A stretch of DNA of 17,544 bases from Nocardioidaceae bacterium (lineage in GTDB: Bacteria > Actinomycetota > Actinomycetes > Propionibacteriales > Nocardioidaceae). Within the stretch, counting starts at the first letter, position 1. Each line of letters opens with the position of its first letter. Positions 9,655-16,545 of the stretch are shown one piece after another. The position numbers and the translations under genes are program-made. Under the pieces are notes generated by a model. That model saw only the letters and a program-made list of their open reading frames with translations. It searched no databases and was not told the origin of the DNA. The stretch covers positions 1 through 17,544 of the forward strand of contig JACCZI010000231.1 of the NCBI GenBank assembly GCA_013696015.1. Direction: 5' to 3'.

Positions 9655-10936
9655 GGCGGTCCAGGTAGTGACGCCAGCTCGCGAGCAGAGCGGCCGGATC
9701 CAACCCAAACTGCTGGTGCAAGGCACGCGGCACCGGCATCCCGTCTCGGACCTGCTCGTAGAAGCCGACGGTGGCAGGGTCCCCGTAGCGCTCGGTCAGC
9801 ATCCGGAAGACCAGCCAGGCCGCCTCGTACGTACGACCCAGGCCGTGGGCGGAGGACGCGAAGTCTGCCGCGTGGGGCAACGCTCGAGGGGGGCCGCGGT
9901 GGAGTACCCGTGCCAGGAAGTGCCCGGCGGCGACCTGAAGGGGGACATCACTGCCGCGCAGCGCGACAAGGTCGGCGAAGCCTTCGGCCACCCACAGCGG
10001 CATCCGCGCCGTGGTCGCCCCGGTCACCGCGTGCGCGACCTCATGGGTCATGACCACCTGCGCCCCGCGTTGTCCTAGTGCGTCAAAGGCGGGCGGGTTG
10101 AGCACCACCTGCACGGGTGAGCCTTCGCCGTCGCTGCCATCCACGGTGGTTGTCACCGCCGCGATTCGGGCGACGTCGGTGCGGTCGGAGCCGAGCACCT
10201 GGGCGGCCGTCCGCGCGTCCTGCGGGTGTACTACGACCACACGCGGCGACGTGCGCACGACAGCTGCGACATCGTCGACCGCTCGCCGCGCCAGCCGGCT
10301 CACCAGAGCCAGGTGGTTGCGATCCCCCACCCCGACGCACAATGCACCGCCGACACGGCGCAGGTGCAGCGGCCCGGCCAGCCACACCGGAAGGGCTGCG
10401 GCGCCGGTCGCGGTTCCTGTGACAGCCAGGGACTGTCCGTTGTCGGCGACCGTCAACGGCACCGTGACCTCGGATGTGGGATGCGGTGCGAAACCGGATC
10501 GCCTAGACGGCGTCCAGGTAACGGCCACCTCGGCGAGGAACGCGTCAGCGGCCGCCGGTGAGGAGCGGACGCCAGAGGTGCTGTGTCCGACGTACCGCCA
10601 GCTCATGTCTCGCACGTGGAGCACCCGCAAGTTGCGGAACACGGTCGCCGCCCAGTCGCGAGACTGCAACCTATGGTGGGTCGACGAGCCGGCGGCAGCG
10701 ACAAACGCCTGGCGCGCCCGGTCGTCCCAGGCCACCTCGAGCGCAGCCACGAGCGCCGCAGCCCGGGTGTCTTGTGAGACATCGCCGGTCGCGCCTGCCG
10801 ACACCGATGCTGGCAGTCGATCCTGCGGGCCGGTTTCCGAGGGCCACCACAAGGCGCCAGAGCCGACGGCGAGCAGCACGACGAGGGCGAACACGCTGGC
10901 CCGCCCCGCGACGGTGGCGGGACCGGTATGCCACAT
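9641..10936 (-). CDS. Membrane-anchored peptidase-MA-like putative metalloprotease
   Basis: A 431-residue protein with a single N-terminal membrane anchor (about 13-31) and a large extracytoplasmic part. Residues about 55-145 resemble an NTF2-like or Mce-associated type fold (weak impression). The C-terminal third has QVVMTHEVAHAVTG with the zinc-binding HEVAH at 298-302 and, 15 residues on, WVAEGFADLVA supplying Glu318 as the third ligand. This HEXXH plus E-G-x-A pattern is that of gluzincin peptidase-MA-like proteins. All three ligands are intact, so activity is plausible, though substrate and role are unknown. ATG 10936 follows GGGG at a suitable distance and lies 5 nt after the stop of the small cysteine protein. 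Its 3' end overlaps the M48 protease gene, so two metalloproteases are made from one transcript. Confidence 0.8.
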   Translation of the reverse strand: MWHTGPATVAGRASVFALVVLLAVGSGALWWPSETGPQDRLPASVSAGATGDVSQDTRAAALVAALEVAWDDRARQAFVAAAGSSTHHRLQSRDWAATVFRNLRVLHVRDMSWRYVGHSTSGVRSSPAAADAFLAEVAVTWTPSRRSGFAPHPTSEVTVPLTVADNGQSLAVTGTATGAAALPVWLAGPLHLRRVGGALCVGVGDRNHLALVSRLARRAVDDVAAVVRTSPRVVVVHPQDARTAAQVLGSDRTDVARIAAVTTTVDGSDGEGSPVQVVLNPPAFDALGQRGAQVVMTHEVAHAVTGATTARMPLWVAEGFADLVALRGSDVPLQVAAGHFLARVLHRGPPRALPHAADFASSAHGLGRTYEAAWLVFRMLTERYGDPATVGFYEQVRDGMPVPRALHQQFGLDPAALLASWRHYLDRLVDL

Positions 10937-10941
10937 CGCCG

Positions 10942-11220
10942 TTACCCCGGCCCACAGCTATGGGGATCGGGGCCGTCGATCGCGGTGACCAGGCGTAAGG
11001 GGGGCACGAGCCCGGAGCCGGCAAGTGCGTCGAGCGCGCCGACCTCGTCGGAATCGAGCTCGAGCCCATCGGGAGGACCACCGAGCAGCACGCTGACGAC
11101 GCAGTCGCCGCATGCCAGCCCGCGCGCGACACAGCAGTCGCAGTCGATGACCAACGGCTCTCGGTCACGCTCGCCGGAGATGGTGTCGCCGGTGGGGGTG
11201 TCGCCTTGGGGAAGCGCCAT
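10942..11220 (-). CDS. Small conserved protein with CxCC-x6-CxxC cysteine motif
   Basis: A 92-residue soluble protein of unknown function. The centre reads IDCDCCVARGLACGDCVVSVLLG, giving Cys27, Cys29, Cys30, Cys37 and Cys40, a cluster that looks suited to binding zinc or an iron-sulfur centre. The C-terminal half is acidic then hydrophobic (LRLVTAID) and ends with a further Cys89. I recognise the block ACGDCVVSVLLG as one that recurs in actinobacterial hypothetical proteins but cannot name a function. GAGGAGC just before the ATG is a good ribosome-binding site. It sits 48 nt after the NYN-domain gene and 5 nt before the peptidase-MA-like gene, so it is probably in the same operon. Confidence 0.7.
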   Translation of the reverse strand: MALPQGDTPTGDTISGERDREPLVIDCDCCVARGLACGDCVVSVLLGGPPDGLELDSDEVGALDALAGSGLVPPLRLVTAIDGPDPHSCGPG

Positions 11221-11268
11221 CAGTGCTCCTCGCGCCGTCGGGGCTCGACTTGTCGAACGGCCACGACG

Positions 11269-12633
11269 CTAGCCCGACCTACTGACAGTCCGACCTCCGC
11301 GCGACCCGAGCAGCGCCAAGAGCGCCGCCGAGGGAACGGCTCGGGCACCAGCCCGTTCGACACCGGCGACGACCTCGGCGTCGCTGGACACCACCACGAG
11401 GGGCCGGCCGGCCGGCTCGGCGCGAACCAGCTCGATCAGCACTTCGTCGGCGGTCACGTCGGGTGGGCTGAAACGTACCCGGATACCCCGCGGCGGTGAG
11501 ATCCGCGGCGGGTGAGCCAGCTCGGCGCCGTCAAAGACGACGGTGACCTCCGCACCGCTCCGCGCCGCCAACGGACCCAGCTCCCTGCTCAGTCGCGCTC
11601 GCTGCGCGTCGAGCGCCGTGGCTGGCCAGCCGAGCTTGGTCACGTTGTAGCCGTCCACCAGCAGATGCGCCTCCGGCAGAGCGACCAGCTCCCGCAACAG
11701 CGCGGGGTCGTCGGATGCGAGCGCCCGCGCCACCGTGCGGCCGAGAGGCAATCCCGCCGCAACCCCGTCGACCGTGTCTGCCGGCCTCGTCTGCACAGGG
11801 GGCAGGGCGAGCTCGCGGCGCAGCCCCTGCGCTGCTTCGACCAGCGTGTCGAGCAGCAGGCGAGCGCGCACCGCTTCTTTGGCGCGGGCTTCCCGGTCAG
11901 CGCTCCTGGCGACCGTCCGATCCCCCGTCAGGTCGTCGAGCCGCGCCTGGAGGCGACGTCGCTCCGCCTGGCCCTCGACCGTGCGGCGCTCAGCGTCCGC
12001 GAGGGCGCGGGTCAGCTCGGACAGCGTGCCCTCGACGTCATGCCGGGCCTGCTTGGCACCGGTTCGTTCGCTGGCAAGCCGACGACGCAGCTCGGTGTTC
12101 TCGCCTTTCAGTGCGGTGACCTGCTCACGGTGTGCTGCGCGCAGGCTGTCCAGCTCGGCTCGGGCCGCATCGAGCCGCTCCTGCACCCGTGCCGTCTGCG
12201 GGGGATCGGAGCTGACCGACTCGGGCTGCTCGAGCCGGGCGAGCGCTGCGGCCAACGTCACGGTCCATCCAGCCGGACGGAGCAAATAGGTGAGCGCTGC
12301 CACCTCGACCGGGTCCGCGGCCACCGGCAGACCGTCGTCCAGAGCGGCGGCGAGACCGGCATGGGTCGGGCGAACCTGCGCCGCCACGCGGGTGCGGAAG
12401 TCGTCGTCGTCCAGCGCGGCAGCGATCGGCGCCGCAGCGAGCCGGAGGCGCCGCGGCCGCGCAAAGGACAGCACGGGACGAAGAGGGGGCGGCAGTGTGT
12501 CGCTGTGCAGGTGCTCGAGTGCGTCCGCGGCCAGGGCGACCAGGCGCTGCCGGACGACGTCGGGCAGCAACGAGGTGGCCCGCACGTCTCCAGGGGTTTC
12601 AGCTGACGTGCCAGCCGGGACGTCAGCGGCCAT
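11269..12633 (-). CDS. Coiled-coil protein with C-terminal NYN/PIN-like ribonuclease domain
   Basis: A 454-residue predicted RNA-cleaving protein. Residues 1-140 are helical and Ala/Leu-rich; residues about 146-260 are a heptad-like, Arg/Glu-rich coiled coil (QERLDAARAELDSL onward). The C-terminal domain (about 322-442) is of the YacP/NYN class: LLVDGYNVTK (Asp327), VTVVFDGAE (Asp368), TADEVLIELV (Asp396/Glu397) and VVVSSDAEV (Asp418) form the expected acidic metal-binding set, followed by the characteristic AGARAVPSAALLALL. NYN domains in bacteria such as YacP/Rae1 cut mRNA, so an RNase role is likely but unproven. AGGAGG lies 7 nt before the ATG. It is the first gene of the four-gene - strand unit and is divergent from the exonuclease gene. 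Confidence 0.88.
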   Translation of the reverse strand: MAADVPAGTSAETPGDVRATSLLPDVVRQRLVALAADALEHLHSDTLPPPLRPVLSFARPRRLRLAAAPIAAALDDDDFRTRVAAQVRPTHAGLAAALDDGLPVAADPVEVAALTYLLRPAGWTVTLAAALARLEQPESVSSDPPQTARVQERLDAARAELDSLRAAHREQVTALKGENTELRRRLASERTGAKQARHDVEGTLSELTRALADAERRTVEGQAERRRLQARLDDLTGDRTVARSADREARAKEAVRARLLLDTLVEAAQGLRRELALPPVQTRPADTVDGVAAGLPLGRTVARALASDDPALLRELVALPEAHLLVDGYNVTKLGWPATALDAQRARLSRELGPLAARSGAEVTVVFDGAELAHPPRISPPRGIRVRFSPPDVTADEVLIELVRAEPAGRPLVVVSSDAEVVAGVERAGARAVPSAALLALLGSRGGRTVSRSG

Positions 12634-12791
12634 GCCAGATCCTCCTGCCCGGGGCTCTCCGTTCCGAGAGTACGGCGCCGCGACGACTTGTCTGCGTGCA
12701 ATCCGACATCACACTGCGTCGTTCGGGTCACGACGCCAGCAGTTGGCGCGTCGGCACCTCAATGTCGGTGGGGCGTCGTACGTTGCCCGGC
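12634..12791. promoter_or_regulatory. Divergent intergenic region between NYN and DEDDh-exonuclease genes
   Basis: This 158-bp gap must hold both promoters. On the - strand, TACTCT (12672-12667) is a plausible -10 for the NYN gene, 33 nt upstream of its start, with AGGAGG between. An inverted repeat GCGTCG (12716-12721) / CGACGC (12731-12736) with a 9-nt loop lies near the middle and could be an operator. On the + strand a -10-like TACGTT abuts the exonuclease start. No clear actinobacterial SOS box (CGAAC-N4-GTTCG) is present. Confidence 0.4.
12779..12784 (+). promoter_or_regulatory. -10 element TACGTT of a probable leaderless promoter
   Basis: TACGTT matches the actinobacterial TANNNT consensus and ends exactly 7 nt before ATG 12792, so transcription would start at or next to the A of the ATG. 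No Shine-Dalgarno sequence precedes the ATG, which fits a leaderless mRNA. A clear -35 was not found at 16-19 nt. Confidence 0.55.
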
Positions 12792-14576
12792 ATGAGCGCG
12801 GTCGAAGTCGCTGCAGACCGGATCCGACCGGTCCAGGCATCCTTCGACGAGCTCGGACGGCCACTGCGCGAAGTCACGTTCTGCGTCGTCGACCTCGAGA
12901 CCACCGGAGGGTCCGCGGCGGCGGGCTCGATGGTGACCGAGATCGGCGCGGTCAAGGTCCGCGGTGGTGAGGTGCAGGGCGAGTTCCAGACGCTGGTGAA
13001 CCCGAGCACGCCCATCCCCCCGTTCATCGCGGTCCTGACCGGCATCACCGACGCGATGGTCGCCAGCGCCCCTGCCATCGGCTCGGCGCTGCCCTCATTT
13101 CTGGAGTTCGCGTCCGGGTCGGTCCTCGTCGCGCACAACGCCCCGTTCGACGTGGGTTTTCTGCGTCACTTCGCGACGCTGCTCGGGCACCCCTGGCCGA
13201 GCTTCGAGGTGCTCGACACCGCCCGGCTCGCCCGGCGGGTGGTGACGCGAGACGAGGCGGCCGACTGCCGGTTGGCCACGCTCGCCACGCTGTTCCGGGC
13301 CGGCACGACCCCCAACCACCGGGCGCTGGAAGATGCCCGGGCGACGGTCGACGTCCTGCACGGCCTGATCGAACGACTCGGCAGCCTCGGGGTGCACACG
13401 CTGGAGGAGCTGCAGACTTTCTCGTCGCGCGTCACCTCGGCGCAGCGCCGCAAACGCCACCTGGCCGAGCACCTGCCCCACGCGCCCGGTGTCTATCTGT
13501 TCCGCGACGAGCGGGGGCAGGTGCTCTACATCGGGACGTCGAAGGACCTGAGGGTGCGGGTGCGCTCCTACTTCACCGCCAGCGAGACCCGGTCGCGGAT
13601 GGGCGAGATGGTGGGTCTGGCCGCCCACGTCGACGGCATCACCTGCGCCACCCCGCTGGAGGCAGAGGTCGCCGAATTGCGGCTCATCGCCGAGCACAAG
13701 CCGCGCTACAACCGGCGCTCCCGCCACCCGGAGCGCGCGCTGTGGCTCAAGCTGACCGTCGAGCCGTGGCCGCGCCTGTCGCTGGTGCGCCAGGTCCTTG
13801 ATGACGACGCCTGCTATGTGGGGCCGTTCTCCGCCCGGCGGGTCGCGGAGCGCGCGATGGCGGCGGTGCACGACGCGTTCCCCATCCGGCAGTGCAGCGG
13901 ACGGCTGCCTCGCCGCCCGTCTCGCACTGCGTGCGTCCTGGCCGAGATGAACCGGTGCATGTCGCCCTGCGACGGCTCGACCGACGTCGAGACGTACTCC
14001 GTCGCGGTTGAAGGGGTACGCCGCTCGCTCCTGGCCGACCCGCGCCCGGTCGTCGCCGCCGTGACGACACACATGTCAGCGCTGGCCGAGCGCGAGCGTT
14101 ATGAGGATGCCGAGGTCCACCGGGACCGGCTCGGGGCGTTCCTGCGCGGGACCGGACGCCTCCAGCGGCTCTCGTCGCTGACCCAGTGTGCCCAGGTTGT
14201 GGCTGCTCGGCGCTCCCCCGACGGCGACGGCTGGGAGGTCCACGTGGTGCGGTACGGCCGGCTCGCAGCGGCCGGCTACCTGCAGCCCGGGACCGGCCCC
14301 CAGGCGTTCGTCAGCGGGTTGGTGGCCGCTGCCGAGACCGTCGTGGCCGGGCCGGGGCCGGCTCCGGCCGCCAGCGTCACCGAGACCGAGACGGTGCTGC
14401 GCTGGCTGGAGACCGAAGGTGTCCGGCTGATAGAGGTGGTCGGCACCTGGAGCTGCCCTGTCGACGGCGCCGGACGCCACGTGGGCTCGCTCGAGACCGC
14501 GATGCGCTCGGGCGCCTCGCTGTTGCCCTTCGACGAGCGGCGCCATCTGGCCACCGTGCACCAACCGGCGCGCTGA
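12792..14576 (+). CDS. DEDDh 3'-5' exonuclease fused to UvrC-like GIY-YIG N-terminal half
   Basis: A 594-residue DNA-repair-type nuclease fusion of the kind found in mycobacteria (Rv2191-like). Residues about 28-195 form a DnaQ-like exonuclease with all five acids/His: VVDLETTGG (Asp34, Glu36), VAHNAPFDVGFL (Asp120) and NHRALEDA (His176, Asp181). Residues about 222-310 form a GIY-YIG domain: GVYLFRDERGQVLYIGTSKDLRVRV and AELRLIAEHKPRYN with Glu295 in the catalytic place. Next comes a UvrC-type cysteine block (Cys368, 381, 389, 393) and a UVR-like helix pair near 415-450. The UvrC C-terminal RNase H-like nuclease and HhH domains are absent. The open frame runs further upstream into the NYN gene, but homology starts here and a leaderless -10 abuts this ATG. 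ATG 12762 is a less likely start. The physiological substrate is unknown. Confidence 0.92.
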   Translation: MSAVEVAADRIRPVQASFDELGRPLREVTFCVVDLETTGGSAAAGSMVTEIGAVKVRGGEVQGEFQTLVNPSTPIPPFIAVLTGITDAMVASAPAIGSALPSFLEFASGSVLVAHNAPFDVGFLRHFATLLGHPWPSFEVLDTARLARRVVTRDEAADCRLATLATLFRAGTTPNHRALEDARATVDVLHGLIERLGSLGVHTLEELQTFSSRVTSAQRRKRHLAEHLPHAPGVYLFRDERGQVLYIGTSKDLRVRVRSYFTASETRSRMGEMVGLAAHVDGITCATPLEAEVAELRLIAEHKPRYNRRSRHPERALWLKLTVEPWPRLSLVRQVLDDDACYVGPFSARRVAERAMAAVHDAFPIRQCSGRLPRRPSRTACVLAEMNRCMSPCDGSTDVETYSVAVEGVRRSLLADPRPVVAAVTTHMSALAERERYEDAEVHRDRLGAFLRGTGRLQRLSSLTQCAQVVAARRSPDGDGWEVHVVRYGRLAAAGYLQPGTGPQAFVSGLVAAAETVVAGPGPAPAASVTETETVLRWLETEGVRLIEVVGTWSCPVDGAGRHVGSLETAMRSGASLLPFDERRHLATVHQPAR

Positions 14577-14600
14577 CTCGGTCACGGATCCCACTAGGCT
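14573..14600 (+). promoter_or_regulatory. Probable leaderless promoter of the RAM-domain gene
   Basis: CTGACT (14573-14578) as -35 and TAGGCT (14595-14600) as -10, with a 16-nt spacer, place the transcription start at about GTG 14609, 8 nt after the -10. The -35 overlaps the stop codon of the exonuclease gene. There is no Shine-Dalgarno site before the GTG. Confidence 0.6.
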
Positions 14601-14608
14601 CGGCTTCC

Positions 14609-14896
14609 GTGATCACCGCGATCGTGTTCGTCAAGGCCGACGTGGCGCGCATCCCGGCCGTGGCCGAGCAGATCGCTGCGCTGGCCGGGGTGAGCGAGGT
14701 CTACTCGGTCACCGGTCACATCGACCTGATCGCGATGGTGCGCGTGCGGGCCCATGAGGACGTCGCCTCCGTGGTCGCCGACCGGCTCAACAAGGTCGAC
14801 GGGGTCTTGTCGACCGAGACGCACATCGCGTTCCGCTCGTACTCCACGCACGACCTTGAGGCCACCTTCAGCCTCGGCCTCGACGGCCCGGCCTGA
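14609..14896 (+). CDS. Stand-alone Lrp/AsnC ligand-binding (RAM) domain protein
   Basis: A 95-residue protein made only of the effector-binding domain of Lrp/AsnC regulators. It begins ITAIVFVKADVARIPAVAEQIAAL, has the ligand-loop region VYSVTGHIDLIAMVRV (Gly36, Asp39) and ends with the strand THIAFRSYS. No helix-turn-helix is present and none is encoded upstream in frame: the longer open frame overlaps the exonuclease gene and is low-complexity, so the GTG at 14609 is taken as start. Such proteins form oligomers that bind amino acids or other small effectors. It lies beside trpD in convergent orientation, so an amino-acid-related role is attractive but unproven. Confidence 0.88.
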   Translation: MITAIVFVKADVARIPAVAEQIAALAGVSEVYSVTGHIDLIAMVRVRAHEDVASVVADRLNKVDGVLSTETHIAFRSYSTHDLEATFSLGLDGPA

Positions 14897-14906
14897 CCCC
14901 CGGGCC
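14885..14906. terminator. Stem-loop at the convergence of RAM-domain gene and trpD
   Basis: GGCCCGG (14885-14891) and CCGGGCC (14900-14906) make a 7-bp GC stem with an 8-nt loop that contains the stop codon of the RAM-domain gene. It lies between two convergent genes 48 nt apart and could terminate both. No T run follows on either side. Confidence 0.45.
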
Positions 14907-14944
14907 TGACCTGCAGTCCCGGTTGCCCGCGGCGAACGGACAGC

Positions 14945-15997
14945 TCAGGCGCCGGCCAGGTCCTGGGTGAGGGTGACCCACCTGTCCATCGTGCGGGCGG
15001 CTGCCCCGGAGTCGATCGACGCCTCGGCACGTCGCATCCCCTCGGCCAGCCGGTCCACGAGCTCACCGCTGCCACCCGCATGGGCGGCCAGGCCGGCAGC
15101 GGCGTTGAGCACCACGGCATCGCGGACCGGACCCCGCTCGCCCTCGACCACGCGGCGGAAGACCGCGGCGTTGTGGTCAGCGTCCCCCCCGCGCAGGTCG
15201 GCGACGCTGGCCGGCACGACGTCGAGATCCCGCGGGTCCAACGTCTGCTGGCGAACCCCGTCTGAGTCGACCAGCCACACCGACGAGCTGGTGGTCGTGG
15301 TGAGCTCGTCGAGCCCGTCATCGCCGCGGAAGACCAGCGCATCGACACCACGGCGGGCCAGCACACCCGCCATCACCGGGGCCATGGCCGCGTCGGAAAC
15401 CCCCACGGCCTGCGCCGCCGGCTGAGCCGGGTTGGTGAGCGGGCCCAAGAAGTTGAACGTCGTGGCCACGCCGAGCTCGCGGCGCGGCCCGGCGGCATGA
15501 CGCAGGGAGGCGTGAAAGGCCGGGGCGAAGCAGAACGTGATCCCCACCCGCGCGGCCACCTCGGCCACCTGGTCGGCCCGCAGGTCGATCCGTACTCCGA
15601 GCGCCTCGAGCACGTCGGCCGCCCCGCTCGACGACGACGCCGCCCGGTTGCCGTGCTTGACGACCCGGGCACCCGCGCCGGCGACCACCACCGCGGCCAT
15701 GCTCGAGATGTTCACCGTTCGGGCCCGGTCGCCTCCGGTGCCGACGATGTCGACGGTGCGACCGGCCACGTTCAGCGGCACCGCATGAGCGAGCATGGCC
15801 GCCACCAGGCCCTCGACCTCCGCCACCGTCTCCCCCTTGGCCCGCAGAGCTATGGCGAAGCCCGCGATCTGCGCCGGGGTGGCGTCACCGGACAGGATCT
15901 CCGCCATCGCCCACGCGGTCTGCCCGGCGGACAGGTCGTGGCGCATCAGCAGGGTCGAGATGATCTCCGGCCAGCTGAGGGGCGTGGGCATCCGCAC
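14945..15997 (-). CDS. trpD: Anthranilate phosphoribosyltransferase
   Basis: The second step of tryptophan synthesis: transfers the phosphoribosyl group of PRPP to anthranilate. At 350 residues it is the normal length. Diagnostic motifs are the PRPP-binding GTGGD (86-90) followed by TVNISS, then KHGNRAASS (114-122) and GAADVLEALGV, FLGPLTNPA (183-191) and the metal-binding DDGLDEL (226-232). The start may be GTG 15997 or ATG 15991; neither has a Shine-Dalgarno site. The receiver-like gene stops 4 nt upstream, so translation is probably coupled. It is the only trp gene here; in actinobacteria trpD is often separated from the other trp genes and sits next to ctaE/qcr, as here. Confidence 0.96.
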   Translation of the reverse strand: MRMPTPLSWPEIISTLLMRHDLSAGQTAWAMAEILSGDATPAQIAGFAIALRAKGETVAEVEGLVAAMLAHAVPLNVAGRTVDIVGTGGDRARTVNISSMAAVVVAGAGARVVKHGNRAASSSSGAADVLEALGVRIDLRADQVAEVAARVGITFCFAPAFHASLRHAAGPRRELGVATTFNFLGPLTNPAQPAAQAVGVSDAAMAPVMAGVLARRGVDALVFRGDDGLDELTTTTSSSVWLVDSDGVRQQTLDPRDLDVVPASVADLRGGDADHNAAVFRRVVEGERGPVRDAVVLNAAAGLAAHAGGSGELVDRLAEGMRRAEASIDSGAAARTMDRWVTLTQDLAGA

Positions 15998-16001
15998 AAC
16001 G

Positions 16002-16430
16002 TCAGCGCGGCAGAGGGGGGAAGGCGCTCAGCCGCGCCCGGACCAGCGCGACGACGGCCTCAGCCAGGCGGATCGGGTCCACCGGGTGCGGCACGACCGC
16101 GTCGGCGCGTGACCAGGTGGCAAGCCAGGCGTCCTGCGCCCGGCCGGTGAGGACCAGCAGTGGCGGGCACTGGTAGATCTCGTCCTTGAGCTGCCGGGCG
16201 ATCCCCATCCCTCCGGCCGGGGCGGACTCACCGTCCAGCACCGCGAGGTCGAGGCCGCCGGCGTCCATCGCCGCGATGACGGCCGGTTCGGTCGCGCACT
16301 CCAGGTACTCGAAGCGGGGCAGGTCGGGATGCGGGTGCCGACCGAGCGCCAGCGTGACCTTGTCCCGGGTGCTCCGGTCGTCGCTGTAGACGAGAACCCG
16401 GACGTCCGGCTCGTCCTGCTGCGCGCTCAC
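16002..16430 (-). CDS. Stand-alone degenerate receiver (CheY-like) domain protein
   Basis: A 142-residue protein with the fold pattern of a response-regulator receiver and no output domain. Visible elements from GTG 16430: VRVLVYSDDRS (acid pair Asp17-Asp18), LAVLDGESAP (Asp66 where the phosphoacceptor should be), LLVLTGR (Thr95) and AVVPHPVDP, where the conserved Lys is replaced by His115. Loss of that Lys suggests that phosphorylation switching is altered or absent. A longer open frame reaches 16622, but that part overlaps the ctaE start and looks non-coding; TACGAT lies exactly 7 nt before GTG 16430, matching a leaderless start. It probably shares a transcript with trpD. No kinase gene is adjacent, and its partner is unknown. 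Confidence 0.78.
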   Translation of the reverse strand: MSAQQDEPDVRVLVYSDDRSTRDKVTLALGRHPHPDLPRFEYLECATEPAVIAAMDAGGLDLAVLDGESAPAGGMGIARQLKDEIYQCPPLLVLTGRAQDAWLATWSRADAVVPHPVDPIRLAEAVVALVRARLSAFPPLPR

Positions 16431-16437
16431 GCCGAGG

Positions 16438-16443
16438 ATCGTA
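16438..16443 (-). promoter_or_regulatory. -10 element TACGAT of a probable leaderless promoter (receiver-like gene/trpD)
   Basis: On the - strand TACGAT (16443 to 16438) fits TANNNT, and 7 nt (CCTCGGC) separate it from GTG 16430. No Shine-Dalgarno site is present. A convincing -35 was not seen. This would be the promoter of the receiver-like gene and trpD. Confidence 0.55.
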
Positions 16444-16532
16444 TCCGCCGGTGACCTCGGCCGTTGGGACGGTGTGTCGCATCTGACGTAGACCGGGCCG
16501 GGGGTCCAGATGCCACGCGGCTCGGCTGCGGA

Positions 16533-16538
16533 CATAAT
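16533..16538 (+). promoter_or_regulatory. -10 element CATAAT of a probable leaderless ctaE promoter
   Basis: CATAAT differs from the TATAAT consensus at one position. It is 7 nt (GGCAGTC) before GTG 16546, so the transcript would begin at the GTG. An ATG at 16537 overlaps this element and would be a start only if transcription began further upstream. A -35 match is weak. Confidence 0.6.
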
Positions 16539-16545
16539 GGCAGTC

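Noticed and set aside
9256..10053. Open frame of 265 codons on the + strand opposite the two protease genes
   Set aside because: It is Arg/Pro/His-rich with no motif, and the - strand genes carry intact HEXXH motifs.
11245..11256. Short inverted repeat TCGAC-TT-GTCGA between the NYN and Cys-cluster genes, considered as a LexA/SOS box
   Set aside because: It does not fit the actinobacterial CGAAC-N4-GTTCG pattern in arm sequence or spacing, and 5-bp arms are common by chance in this base composition.
11512..12606. Open frame of 364 codons on the + strand opposite the NYN-domain gene
   Set aside because: The opposite strand encodes a full NYN domain with conserved acids and a good ribosome-binding site. 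This frame has low-complexity Gln/Arg/Gly-rich sequence and no domain.
12602..12627. Inverted repeat GCTGACG / CGTCAGC within the first codons of the NYN gene
   Set aside because: It lies in coding sequence with a 12-nt loop. There is no T run or regulatory context, so chance is the simpler explanation.
12495..12791. Upstream in-frame extension of the exonuclease gene
   Set aside because: The extra 99 codons overlap the NYN gene start and are Arg/Pro-rich without homology. The protein family begins near ATG 12792.
13095..14072. Open frame of 325 codons on the - strand inside the exonuclease gene
   Set aside because: It is antisense to the catalytic exonuclease and GIY-YIG domains and has His/Gly/Arg-rich non-domain sequence.
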